Shown piece by piece: positions 33,906-47,000 of a DNA stretch of 64,000 nt (position 1 is its first letter; the number at the start of each line of letters is the position of its first letter). A program made the position numbers and the translations under genes. Origin of the DNA: Sipunculus nudus. Taxonomy: Eukaryota; Annelida; Sipuncula; Golfingiida; Sipunculidae. Location of the stretch: the NCBI GenBank assembly GCA_026874595.1, contig CM049313.1, forward strand, positions 76,314,659-76,378,658, in the 5' to 3' direction. The notes beneath the pieces were generated by a model. That model ran no database searches and was not told the DNA's origin. It was given only the letters and a program-made list of their open reading frames with translations.

Positions 33906-36219
33906 AGCTATCTATATATAACACAATCTTGATCCATTCTGTGGCGAATATGAAATGTTTAATTTAATATGACATTACCTCTTAACAATGACTCTTTGTA
34001 TGTATCCTGCTGCCATTCATTTTATAATTTAGATTGTGTAGGTTGCGCCTTTATTAAATTTATTATGACTGTTAAAAAAAAGGTTAAGAGCTCAACCCAA
34101 TCTCTAGCCCAGTTGCTGTTCTTGTATGAGGTAAATTGTCTTAAAACACAAAAGTAATGGTGATCACTTTAAGAAGTATTTATAATTGTAATTGATTACT
34201 TTTCTGAATACACAAAAGTAATTGTACTTGATTACTTTTAAAAGTAATTGTATTTGTTATTTATTACTTTTAAAAGTATTTGGACTGAAGTCTGACTTAT
34301 ACATGTATACCTGTATTACATACATTTACCTTTAGCCACTCAATAATTTTGATTACAGATATTGATCCTCCTTGTGTGGTAACCAGCATCTTGTCAACAT
34401 CAGTCTGTTGTATTTGATATGATTTAGAACTGTTCTAATCAACACAAGTGATCTATCTGGTATTACAATCAACAAGAAAATCTACCAGGTAGCAGCTGGA
34501 AAGTCTGTAGTTTCACAATGTGCACTCTTTCACATGTACTACAGAAAAGCCTTTATACTATAAACGCTTGGACAGACTCCTACCATGTCACGAAAACAGG
34601 TGTGCAGGTACTACTTGTATACAATAATCACCTGTAAGACTACTATTCAGGACTTCTGATGTTACCAGTATATTAATTTTGCATATTAATTTTGGTGAAG
34701 GACATGTTTCCTCCCATGTCTGTTTATCCCTCTGTGTGTTTGTCTCTGCTAAAGAGCTGTAGGTTATAGCTAAATGTCACATAAACTTATCTAGAATACA
34801 AGAAATAGATAAAATCCATATGTAAAAATTCATTTAGTTTTTCTGTACTTCTGTGTCCAAATAACTTAGAAAGGTTACATCTGATGCTGACATCTGGTGA
34901 TGGAATTTGGTACCCTTTTTAATCAGTGATACAGAGAACTTCACATTTTTCATGTAGCATGGATAAAAATTTGATCACCTATTGCAGTCTAGGTAATGAA
35001 CCTTAAAATAAACTAAGTCTCTACAAATATGGCTTGGAAAAAAATGTGGAATTGCTTACCTGTTGCTGTCTGGTTATTTAAATGTTTGCTGAAATTCATA
35101 CCAAATCTTTCCAAAGCTTAATATCCCATTCAACCTCTGCTCCTTCATCTTGTTTATCCAAGACATGATGGAGTGGAAACAAATATTGTTCATACATATA
35201 TTAAAGATTTGATCTGAGCTGGTGATTTTTGTTTCAGATGAGATGGACAAAATAATGGGGTTGTTGCATTCATTCTGTTAAAGTTAGTAATACAGATGAG
35301 CAATAGATGATATTAAAGTGCCCAGTGAAGGAAATTTCAAATTTTCTTTTTCTTTCTGTAGTTCTGAGCACATCAGACCAGGTTAAAAAAGAAGCTTTCT
35401 TATTGTACCCCAATTCCTTTTCCATCTTCATGTGATTTCTCATCTTTCTCCATCAGTCTTAACCATACCCTCGGATTATCAAATGTTTTCTGGAGGTCCT
35501 TAAGACTGCCATGCAATTTCTGATGCAAGGTAGTCTGCCTTGGTATGTTTTTATTTGTTGGTTGGTTGAGTAAGACCCTGACTGGATATCTGCAGGTTGA
35601 TATGTCATGAATCCAGCATTTTCCTTTAGTTTGACTCGTGCAAGCTGATACAACATTTAAATTGAATTTGGGGAATTTAGTCACACAACTCCAAAAAAAC
35701 AGACATATAAACCAAGAAACACAGACACAACAGGTCAAGAAATGTGTTTTATTTGGGAATTTTCATACATTTGCATGTTTAACCTCATTCCATAATTTTG
35801 GTATAAATACCTTATCTGTTTATGACCTGATGCACATCTGTTATGTTGTTCATACTACCTTTACGCTTCTCATTACATTTCTTATATATACAGCAGATTT
35901 TGAAAAATAATTCTTAAAGCCAGCTGTTTAACTACCTATCCATAGAACTTATGTGATATCTGGCTATTTCTGGCTTATTGATGAATCAGCACATTTAGTT
36001 TCACTAATCACCAACAGGTGTCACTGGCAGTGGACATAAAATACTTAAATTTTTTTTTATGTAACTGCAAGGTGCTGCCTTCTTTTGAGCATGGTTAAAA
36101 CTATTTCTGCTTAGTCACCACAGACTTTTAAATCATCCAGGACTTGAAGGTGAAAGTTGAGGGCATAAATTCCTTGAATTTGCTTGTTCTCCTAACATAT
36201 TTATGAAATCTAGGTGATC
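33906..36219. other. mostly unannotated
   Basis: At 34190-34280 a short AT-rich block repeats 'acttttaaaagta(a/t)tt' in direct and inverted form. A 112-codon minus-strand frame at 35738-35400 overlaps another frame of 65 codons; both are discussed as a weak pseudogene possibility in the findings. No repeat family assigned. Confidence 0.35.
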
Positions 36220-36545
36220 ACTTTTCTTATAATGCCTTTGTGACAGGTACATGAGCTCATTTGCCTACAAGCTCTTAGTTAACACAGCAGTATTAACAAA
36301 CAGAAAAACCATGTAACCTGAGGTTGGTAGTTGCTTATGTATAGAAGGTGAAAGATCACTAGCTGCAAAATGGCTTTTGCAAAACTCTGGTCCATCTTAC
36401 TTGCCATCAGGTGTACTTGCTGAATGTGTTTTATTATAATTAAAACACAAGGAACAGCTTGCGTGTGTTGGGATCAGCATTTACTGGCCTATTTCTTATG
36501 AAAGGTTCTAGGGACTGTCTTCAGTTAATAGACGTCAGAGATTGG
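36220..36545 (+). repeat. dispersed repeat R1, copy 3
   Basis: Same block order as 30460-30830: 'ttaacaaacagaaaaaccatgtaacctgaggttgg', 'gaaagatcactagctgcaaaatggcttttgcaaaactctgg', 'cttgctgaatgtgtttta' and 'aggttctagggactgtcttcagttaatagac'. The open frame that starts at 36459 begins inside this repeat and is probably not a gene. Confidence 0.72.
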
Positions 36546-38029
36546 AATCATCCTGGCCATGAAGAGAATTTGCGCATATTACCTCTTTCATTGAAAAAAA
36601 AAAGTTTATTACATGAAGATGCTGAGGTTGGTACCAATATAACTCTAAAATGGTTAATGTCCCATCAAATAAAGGTCGGGTCTTATGTCCCCACCAAATG
36701 CTATCAATGTCAAAGATGTATCATAGAATACATTTCTAGGCTCTTTAGAAGACTGACAGGGCCATGAAAAGCAAGGATGGGGCAAATTTTCCAGTTACGG
36801 AAACAAATTGAAGACAGCTGGGTATGAAGCGTTGGCTTCCAAAGGTGAAACATTTCAATTAAACCTGTTTGAGGAAAGGGTGCTTATTTTTATCTCTTCT
36901 ATTCTCAGGTGTCTCTCATTTTTTATTCCCCAGTCAGACTGTCATTTCTTCTGATCTTTTGTGGCATCCATCTTATGATGCGATCTGGCCATTTTTTATG
37001 CAACATGTTACATTATATCAATGATGTGATATTTGATTGAAAATACTCTTGGGAAAACTAAAGATTGATTGCTTGACTTTGCACCCCATATTTCTTAATA
37101 TCCAGTGACTAATTATAACTGACCTTTAAGGTTGGTTCATTCTTTGATGTATTTTTTTTCTCACAGGACATGGATCTTTAAGGATACGATGACTGAGAAA
37201 AAAGAACAATCACAGTATATTTCCTTTATTAACCAGACAGATTCATAGGTTATATTCATTAAATTATGGAGGCCATACATTGCAGAATTTTTCAGTCTCA
37301 TGAATTAAACCAGATGTCTGGTTCACTGGTTTTGCACAAACAAACCAATTATACTGGGTTAACTGGTTGTTAATCATGGCTTGCAAGTTTTCACATGTTA
37401 TCAGCCTCAAGGCTTAAAGTAAGTCCTAATCAGCGAGATAATGATATGGCAGTCACAGACAGAGGGTAATATCATTGTAAAGCTAAAAGAATAAGCAAAA
37501 AGACAAAGGATAATGGTCCAATGTGTTAACTAAGATTGGCTGACCTGGGAAAGACAATTGCAGTAGGGAGCTGTCATGGAAAGCAACACCAATCATTACA
37601 CACTCCTTCAAGAGAACTCACTGAAGGCATTTGTTGAGATGGCAAGGACAAAAGAAGTTTGAATTGAAGAAAAAATATCTCAGTGCAAAATTATTTTTTG
37701 TTTGACAGATAAAGATAGTTCATAATCTGTATTTCCATATTTGAAGGCATATGTGTAAAAATGAGAGGTCTGAATGTATGCAAATATTTTTGCTGTTTTC
37801 ATATTCAATGTTTGTCTCATATTCACTGTTTGTTCTGATTATGAATCTTCCCAGGATAATTTCATTTTTATTGTTGTGTATGTGTGTGAACATTTGTTTT
37901 TGTTTACTGTGTATCCTACTCAGACAGTTCTTTGCTGTATTTGCCTGCTTCCTCTTCTGGCATTTTTCACTCATCCCATTAGTCTTTCGGTCAATCTAAT
38001 ACGCACACCTTTAAACGGGCCCAATCACA
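36546..38029. other. unannotated AT-rich stretch
   Basis: No repeat or exon supported. Overlapping frames in three readings at 37720-38043 reflect a locally stop-poor stretch rather than a gene. Confidence 0.4.
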
Positions 38030-38370
38030 TGTCTGACCTTTAACAACTTGAGGTAATTCCTTGCAGCTTTTATAAAAATAGGCCAGAAAAAGTGGATACC
38101 ACTGTACACAGGCTGCTTGTAAAGTTAAATCAACATGTTTAAAATTTCTGCCAAAATAAAACAAATTCAACAAGGGAATCTGGCAGCAAGTCAGATAAGC
38201 TAGAGCTTTGGAGGATGTCGTTTTGCAACAAGTGACTTTTCTACCCTGGTATATATGCAACCTACCACCTTACGTTACATGTTTTTCCCATTTGTCAACA
38301 TTGCTGTTTTTACAAACATGTTGTTGTCAAACAAGTTCATACATCCTTCACAAAGGCCTTATGAAAACTT
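38030..38370 (-). repeat. dispersed repeat R1, minus-strand copy
   Basis: The reverse complement reads 'ttgacaaatgggaaaaacatgtaacgtaaggtggtaggttgcatatatac..gggtagaaaagtcacttgttgcaaaacgacatcc', aligning with the + copies. It extends upstream to the 'aaggcctttgtgaagga' block also seen near 36230. Confidence 0.68.
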
Positions 38371-40659
38371 TTCAAAACCAAAATTAACCTAATATATAAC
38401 ACAAAGATCACTAATATTTAAACAGAGGAAGCCTGAAATCACAAAAATTCTTTTTCAAAAGGTAAGTGAATGTCCACCTTTAAGGCATTTAAAAAAAAGT
38501 ATCCCAGGCTGATGCTGTCTGAAAAATGTAAAGTAACTGGTATTAAGATCTTTTCATGCACCACAGCACTTATGTGAGTAAATACACCATATATTCCTGA
38601 CACATGACATGTGTTAGCTCATTAAAAAATCCCACTTATAAAAGCTGATTAAAAATCCGACCTACTAAGCATTTAATGCTTAAGTGTGCTGTCACACATA
38701 AAATAATACCCGCAGGAGATTTAATTGCCACATTCTGAATAAATTTTTGTTGGTATGTGTTCGTATGTATGATAATTAATATGCCTGCTTCTTTTCAATG
38801 CCAGAAGACTATATACCCTTAATGTTCAGATATATTTGTTTATTTGTACAGAAAAAAATGTCTCAGGAAATATAAATCACAAAAAAAAGCAAATTTATTA
38901 CCTCAAAGGAGTTTCTTCCAAGGGACCCCTGTAACACTGCAACCATCTGGTTGACAGCCACTAGGCTTCAGAGTAGTTAACTTTAACTTTACTACCCCTA
39001 GTTCTCTAACCTTCTTGTCTTCAGTCATTTTGTCTCTAGTACAAGTGTAATAAGAACAAGAACTGCTTTTCCTGTGAATTAACCAAATTACTAGCTTTGC
39101 ATGTTGTCGTGTCCTTGTGGAGATACTGAACATTTCCAAACATGCACACCAGTGAACTTGTGAGCTAATTTCTACTTTACATTAATGCATTGCCTCTTTC
39201 TTACCATTATCTTAATTCAAAGCTTGTTTCTGGTCATTACTCATTCATGCCATCTTATTGTCTTGTAACTATGCATTCACGTATGGTTATACTTACTAAG
39301 TAAGCAACATCTCTTTATCATTATGTATTTTATAATTTGTGATTTTGGCATGATAAATCACAATTTACTGCTTGCCTGCTCACCCATAATGGTTCACTTC
39401 TTGTAATACATATATAGGAACCAGTTTTCTGTTAATTTTTTAAACACAAATTTACCCTTTTTATTTGTGTACTTTTGTCATTTTGTCACCAGATTCATAG
39501 GATCAAATGTTTGTTAATTCTCTTTTCTTATATTCATGCAAGGCTATTTTGTTCTTGCAATCAAATGTTCATATATTGTCTTGTCCAATATTTATGCAAG
39601 GCCAGTTGCTAGTGGCAATGCATATTTAAAAGAAAAAGGAAGGACTAATTTTCTTTCTTTTAGGTGACTACACAGGTACATTTCTCCATCCTTGCACATT
39701 ATTGTAGGACAGCTGATCTGTACCATTCACTCAAGGTCAGCTGGATCTTGTAGGAGTTGACACAGGAGAGGTCACCTGATCCAGATCCGATCGGCTTTCT
39801 GTTTGTAAACAAACAATGTGTGTCCATGAAGTTAGTTCTCCACAAGCCAGGCATGGTACAGGGTTTTGTATCAAGACTCACTCACAAATGGCTTGGTAAT
39901 ATATACTGCCTGTTGTTGAATCGCCAGGTTTGGTTGTAAACTATTAAAAATTCATACACAGTTACTTTTGACATTCATTCATTTATATTATGGTAACATA
40001 AAAATTGGATCAGGACCACCTATTCATCAACATAAGGGATGAACACCATAAAGCATACAGCTTATCCACTTACATTCGGATGTGAAAATATTCATTATTA
40101 CTTATCTTAAACTGAACCTCATTTGCCTTCCAACCAGTTCACATTAACACACATACAGACCTGAAAACATTACAGTTGTTTTGGTCCTGGAAGCTGACTA
40201 CAATAAATATTATATCAGAGATTGTTTCTCCCCATGGACAGTTTAAAAAAAAAAACACAGTTTTTTATGATGACATTTCTGCTTTGCAATCAATCACCAA
40301 GTGCCTTAAAGCAGGATAATTTCTGCAGTATTTAGGAATACCTAAAGTAGATTTCAGAGGGAGAATTTCACAGCTTGTCCCATTGACTGATGGGAGACCC
40401 AGCATGGTATTGCTTTGACAGCAGTATATACCAGTAACCACAGACTGGATACAAGACTGATATTATTTTCAGAACATACAGTATGTATTGTAAAAACGTG
40501 AAGCCACAGCAGTTAGAATGTCCAAGATTGGATGTTATTTTAAATGTACTGCATATGCCAAAAAATGCCCATGGATGGATGATAAGCATGAATTTAGCTG
40601 ACAAATGGGCTTGGACTGGAAAAAAATTGAATGGTGGTTCATTTTGTTTTTATTATATG
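38371..40659. other. unannotated AT-rich stretch
   Basis: No repeat family, exon or RNA gene supported. Confidence 0.4.
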
Positions 40660-41000
40660 CCCATCTAAGACAGGTAGTATTATGGTGTTGGCAGTGTCCT
40701 TTGTGCCATACACCCATGTGATAACTTAAGGGTGTCACCATGATAACTTCCAAGGGATTTTAAGGACTTTAACAAAACTCAGTACAACTTTTAACCAATA
40801 GAATATCATGCCCAAGTTCAATTCTGATTAAAATCCACATAGATTTAATGAGGTCAGACCATTGTGGTGTCACTGCGATAAATTACTAGATATATGGCAG
40901 ATTTTTTTATGAAACTCTACAGAAATATTAACAAATATAATATTTTACCTGAATTCAAGTCTCAGCTAAATCATTGCATATTTAATTTCTCCTGTTGCCT
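40660..41000 (+). repeat. dispersed repeat R2, about 1.5 core units
   Basis: 'gtgtcaccatgataacttccaagggatttt', 'aatccacatagatttaatgaggtcagaccattgtggtgtcactgcgataaatta' and 'ttttttatgaaactctacagaaatattaa' match the repeating core at 57.8-58.2 kb. The head ('aggtagtattatggtgttggcagtgtcc') also resembles the head there. Confidence 0.65.
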
Positions 41001-44000
41001 CCACCTGAAGGGTATGCATTCATTACAGTTTGTGGGTGTACATTTGTTAGTGTGTTTGTGTGGGTGTGTGTTTGTTCACAACTTATATAGTCTGTGTTTA
41101 TTTACAGTAAAAACGCATGATTTATTTGCTTGAATGTTAAATGAAATTAATTAAATTTACAGAATTGATAGAATAAAAATAAATGATTTTACAAATGTTA
41201 CTTTTGATACAAAACTGATATTTCCATTCAGAATATGTGCAAAGAGAAATTATTTTTCATAAAGATGAAAAAAAAAATACAGTGTCATTTAAAGACAGAT
41301 TTATACAATGCTGACTGACCTTTCTGTTATAAAGAATTTAAATTAAACATACGGTTATTTGTTATAATGTCAAATCATGAAAATATAGAAATAACCACTT
41401 ACATAACCAAGTTGGTATTGTGGTAATGAGGTGCTTTCTTTTCGGAAATGTCAATGTGGACAAAGAGTGAAGGCCCACTTTGTTCTATGGACCAAATTAG
41501 TGTGTTGTCGTGGTAACCCACAGGAGCAATCCTTTTTAATGCAGCCATAACAAATAGTCCCGTGGCTCGGAGTGACCCAAATTTACACGGTGTATGGGGA
41601 GGGACAAGACTGACGAAGCATGCCCAGTACGATCAACAGCTGAGTCTGAATGGAGAGTGGATGCTGTGCATACTCTCCGGGCAGAGTTCATAGTCTCCAT
41701 GCAGCGGTCAGTCAGCTCGGGGAATTTATGGATAATGTCCCTAAAGATTTTGCAGACTGCCACACTGCCTCTCGCTACTGTGCACGGATTAGGGTATTTT
41801 AGCCCATTTAGTCATTGTTAAGGAGAGGAAATTTAAATTAAGTGCTTGGAATGACAAGAAATCCATATTTATAAAACAGCATCTGACATCATAGTTCACC
41901 TGTAGCAGCTGTGCCAATGAGTTGCTGAAGCAGGATTTGGATACAGAGTTATTTGTAATGTTTTCCTGATCACATGACTGCCAAGGGCCCGTTCTGCTTG
42001 TGGTGATATTCATGAAAAGTGGGCATGCAGTTTGTGCTTTGATTTGCAGAAACCTGAAAGAATTACCATTAGGAGTATCAGCATCATCAATTTATAAAAG
42101 AAATAATTTGCAACTGAACAGGATTAATTATAGGCATTAAGTGTAACTTACTTGTTTATTACCAAGAAAGTTAATGGCTAGTCCTTAAAGAAGACTAGTA
42201 AAAAACAGAATGTTAATTTGCAGGGAACAGGTGCTTTTAAGTTAATGCTGTTAATTTAAGAAAAAAATGAGAGAATACAAGTTTTAAGAATTATAAATCA
42301 AACCATCTCTGAGAAGGCTGTTTTACCCAGCAAAGAAAACTTATCTTGCCTGTCAATTACAACACAGATGATTTATGCAGGAGACAATTAGGTAATGTTC
42401 TAAGACTCATAAGAGATGAAATGATAGGGAGAAGAGAAATATCCTGAAAAAGGAAGGTAATGCAAATAACAAAGGAAAGGATTATTGTCAGTTTGATAGC
42501 ATAAATGGTAAGGGATGTAGTTTATGTTCAGGTTAAGACCATTAGATTAGAGTGGTAAGCAGGCTCATGGTAAAAATTAGTAATATCCCATAATATCCCA
42601 AAGTGATCTTCAGTTCTGCAGTTATTTTTACAGGTTATTTTCACTTAATATTCTGAATATTTCAGCTTGTTTGATATAAACCTATTAGGAAAGCACATTG
42701 TATTAGTAACTTGTTGTACCAAAAAGCTTTGGTTGTCTGTTCTTCATATTGTCAATTTTGGACAATGTTCCAAATATAAATTTTACAAAGGATACCATGG
42801 CTTTGATATGACTCTGCTATCTCCACCACTGTTACATGAAATAGCTTGTAACTTGGCAAATACAGACAGGCATCTGTGATCAACAAATAACAGTTAAACC
42901 TTCGTGAAATTGTTCAAGCACACAGATATTTATCAGAGCGCAGAGCTGATATAAAATGAGGCCATGGCAAAGACTGTTAAGAATGATCTTGACCTTATAT
43001 GCCTGACACAGCTTTTAAGCAGTCAGTGCAAGGTTACTTTTCAGTGGTTAACCTAATGACTGAATTAAACTTCTGAACAGATTTGAAATTATTCACTCTT
43101 ACATTACACATGGAAACCTGAGACTGGAGAACTGAGAGCATGTTGTTTCTCAGCACTGAAAAGAGCATCTTGAAACATGGCTGAACTGAAAATATTGGTT
43201 CATGACCTGGACTACCAAAATGACCTTGACCTGCCCACTGAAATACCATATTAAGGAATGAATAAAAAATTATTTTGTAAACAAATTAAAATGGCTGACT
43301 TCAAGATTTGACTAGCTTTGTGGCCAAACAATGACATATATTTTGTTATTTTTTCAGTGACTGGCTGCCAATTTAAAATTCAATACCCAGTATGGAAACA
43401 GAATAACTTTAATAAGAGAAAGGCTGAGGAGAGAATGGATAGACACCCTCAATACTTACGTACTGTCCATAGATACAGGTGATAAGAGAGTCTAGCAGAA
43501 AAAAAATGTCCTTGACCTTTTCTACCAGTGTGGCCTTGACCTTTTAATGACTAATGCTGCTGACTTAGATTAAGGATTCGAAGGTTTGATTGAAGTCTGG
43601 CCTTTTCACAGTAGTGTTGTTTGTCGCTGTCGGATGAGACTGACACCATCGGTGATATCAGACTATAAAAACCCCCACCTTTACCTTTTACCTTTGTATA
43701 CACTTTCACTCCAGTTTGTTTTCATTGCTCAGATGTAGGGACACAATTTTAGTTTCAACGATGGTGACTTTCTGATCAGTTAGGCCACACCAATCAAACT
43801 TGTCCTACAGAATCCCTTCTGTTTTTTCAAGGTTTGAATGTTTTGGGGTTAATGAACACACAAAGTCTGTGATTATGATGTTATGACATAATTTCATTAA
43901 AATAAATCATTGTGCAATATGTTCATTCATAAAGTTGTGAAGTTAAATTGAAAATGCTTAAATCTGTGGCCTAATGGATGAATGCAATGCTATTTCAAAT

Positions 44001-47000
44001 ACTGGTGCAGTTAAATTCAGTTGATCTCTAAATTCACAGCTTAAAATTTCCACGGCCAAAGCTGAAATTTCTATGGCCAAAATATTCAAAGCTGAACTTG
44101 CCTGGAAATGAGATCGTCTTTAACCCTGTATCCTGTGACAGTTAAACAGTAAAAAATAACGAGAGTGACATATATATATATATATATACTGCTGAAATAT
44201 GTTTACACCATGACACATATGATAAAATATGCATATCTGCCATGAAAGAGCTATGCCGACTATTGAAAAGGTCATTGCAACCTTATTTATGGAAGTAAAG
44301 GAGAAATGGTGATATCTAATTTATATTTGGGTTAAATGTATGTGGCAGAACAAAAGAATAGTAATGGAAAAGAAAAAAAAAGAAGAAAAATGAATGTTTT
44401 TGTACATGGAAATATAGCCTTTTGTATTTCTTTTGTAAAACATGAGGCAGGGTGGTGTATATAAATGAGCCATGCAAGTGTGTATGTATTCTGGCAGGAG
44501 TTAAGTCATAATGACTTCTTACTGCCAGTAAAGGCTACACTAGTAAAACAGGTCATTAATATTGATGGAGGACTCTTAATTCCGCTTGTTGAGGTGGTGT
44601 GTTCCTGGAAGGGTCCAGAGAGACTATGTGTTAGCTACCCACCAGAGTATGTAATTCCAGGCAGCATGGGTATTGACAGCCTTAAGTACGTAGATCGATC
44701 AGCCCACTGACCAGTGATAGGGAATCAAGCAGACTGCTAATTCACAGATTGTGATAGAGTACACAATAAGTAGGTATAAATACAATGCTGAGGAGACAAT
44801 GCAGTCGGCATGGATTGAGTTATAAAATACCAATGATATACCAACTTATTGATAAAATCATGAGACTTCTGTGTGACATGGCCAAATTTAGGAAACGCAT
44901 ACAGTAACACCATTTGTGTGGGTATAGATCAGGTTGGACTCCATGCAAGGAACCCTGGACAATGACTGAAATAAGCCTTCAGTAGTACACTTGCGCTGTT
45001 TTGTGTACAGTGGCGAGGACTATATTTAGGGGCAAGCGCCACAGTGCCTCAAACATAACATGGGGTCTTTTATACAAATACAAGGTCGTTCCATCGGCCA
45101 CCTTGGGATTTCATTGACACGCAGATATATAGGTGTGGGCATGGCACAAATTACTCAATTTACAAGATGGTGTTTGATGGACAGCCCTCATTGCTTCCAT
45201 TCTGGAGTTGCATTTCTGATCAAAGATACAGTTGTATTGCTGGAGACATCAGTTTTTTCATCGATGTGCAGGGACATCTAACTCTTGATGACTAGAGCTG
45301 GCCAGGTTTTTATAATGATTTGATAGCCAAGGAAGAGAACGTATTTACATATGTTTGAATAGGTGTGTTCATAGGCAGAGAGGTATGTAGAATCCTTAAG
45401 GAGGAGTTCATGTGTTGCATACTTATCATATTATGGGATATACTATGCGAGGTATAGCTGTTTTATAATAACATTGGTCTCAGGACTGAATTATTCAGTT
45501 GATTTTAGGGCATGAAACATATATTATATAAAATATTGCTCCAGCAAATACACAGCAAGTGCACATATTAATGAAATCAGAACAATGAATATAAATTGAC
45601 CAAGGCATTATATTTTCTTAGCATACACAATATAGTTTGTAGCTCTCTCTCCAGGGGATCCACTGTAAGGTACAGGAAAGGAACCATGTACTGTACATAC
45701 ACTGCAGGAAAGGAACTCACATGAAGGAAAGACAAATGTGATGCATTTAATATTGCAGGCTGCGATTCTGAGACAGTTTTCAAGTTTTCTCCTGTTGCAT
45801 AGTTGCCAGTAGTGTAATCAGCATGTATAAGTATTGCACTGTAAATTATAATGCAACATGCCGAGGAACAAATGTGTTAAGTAGATACAGCAAACAAGTT
45901 ACTCACCAGGCATCCATTCATGGTAAGATTTACTGCATACAAAGAGCATGGATCATTGTAAGACATGTTTAACCAGGGTGTTTGGTGAACCAAGGGTACC
46001 TGTAAACACATATATGTATATAAGGACTTTAACCCCACGTCAGGGTAACATTTATGTGTCATGTTCATTTATGGAGAGCAGGTGAACACGGAATGCTAAA
46101 CTGTCTGAACGCCATCCAAACCAAAGTTTCTCATGATCACAGTCGGCGCTGGACTGAGGCTGTCTGGACAGTGCTGTAACCACCTGTATATGACAGTACA
46201 GGATAATGGTATTGCTGTCAAGGGTAAAGTAGTCAGCATACAGGTCACTGACACAGTCCTCCAAATTAGGACCTCAGCAGACATTAGAGGTGTGAATGAT
46301 AGGGATATATGTGTCTAGATTCAGTTGTCAAGTTTGGTAATGGTTAATTATCACGCATCTGCAACAGGTGTGGCTTAACCTTAAAAGGCAGCATGCAGGC
46401 TCACAAGGAGGGTAAGAGTCAGTGTTTGGGGAAGACTTAAAACTAGTGTTAAAGGTGGAATATAAACACACAAGTGAGGGATGTATGTTTTATGCTCACT
46501 CTGTACAGATTAGATGGCCATTACCAGGATAAAGCTCTGTATAGCTAGCTATCTAAGAGTGATGTCATTAGTATGTCTTGACCAGGTAAGTCAGTACAGA
46601 CAACGCTTATGAGAAGAATAAGAGTTAGGTAATTCTTCTTTTAAAAAATTAGCAACACAATTAATGTCAGAATTTTCTGTGCAAAAAGGGCTGGAGTGTA
46701 GAGAAGTTGTTAAAATGCTAGCTGTCATTGACAGTTATCAATTAGCCATAGATCAGGTTAATTAATTAGTGTTACAGGAAAATGTATCAGGAGAGAGCCA
46801 AACTACCCAAAAGAAGATAAACAGGTTTTAACGGAGGATATGTTGTAAATCAGTATACTAGTGTGCATGGCAATATAGTCAACTAACAAGTAAAATGACT
46901 TTGTGCATGTTAGAGGAAACGGAATATATTTTTAACCCTAGCACATACATTTATATGCCCATATATATGCCCTTAGAAACTTTGATAGTATATCTTTCAG

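Noticed and set aside
36459-36767. 102-codon + strand frame
   Set aside because: Its first third lies in dispersed repeat R1 and the rest has no recognisable feature.
44465-44710. 81-codon + strand frame
   Set aside because: No domain, no convincing splice signals, ordinary local composition.
45060-45281. 73-codon frame beginning MGSF, considered as a second myristoylated first exon
   Set aside because: No cysteine near the N-terminus, weak start context and no consensus donor in the frame.
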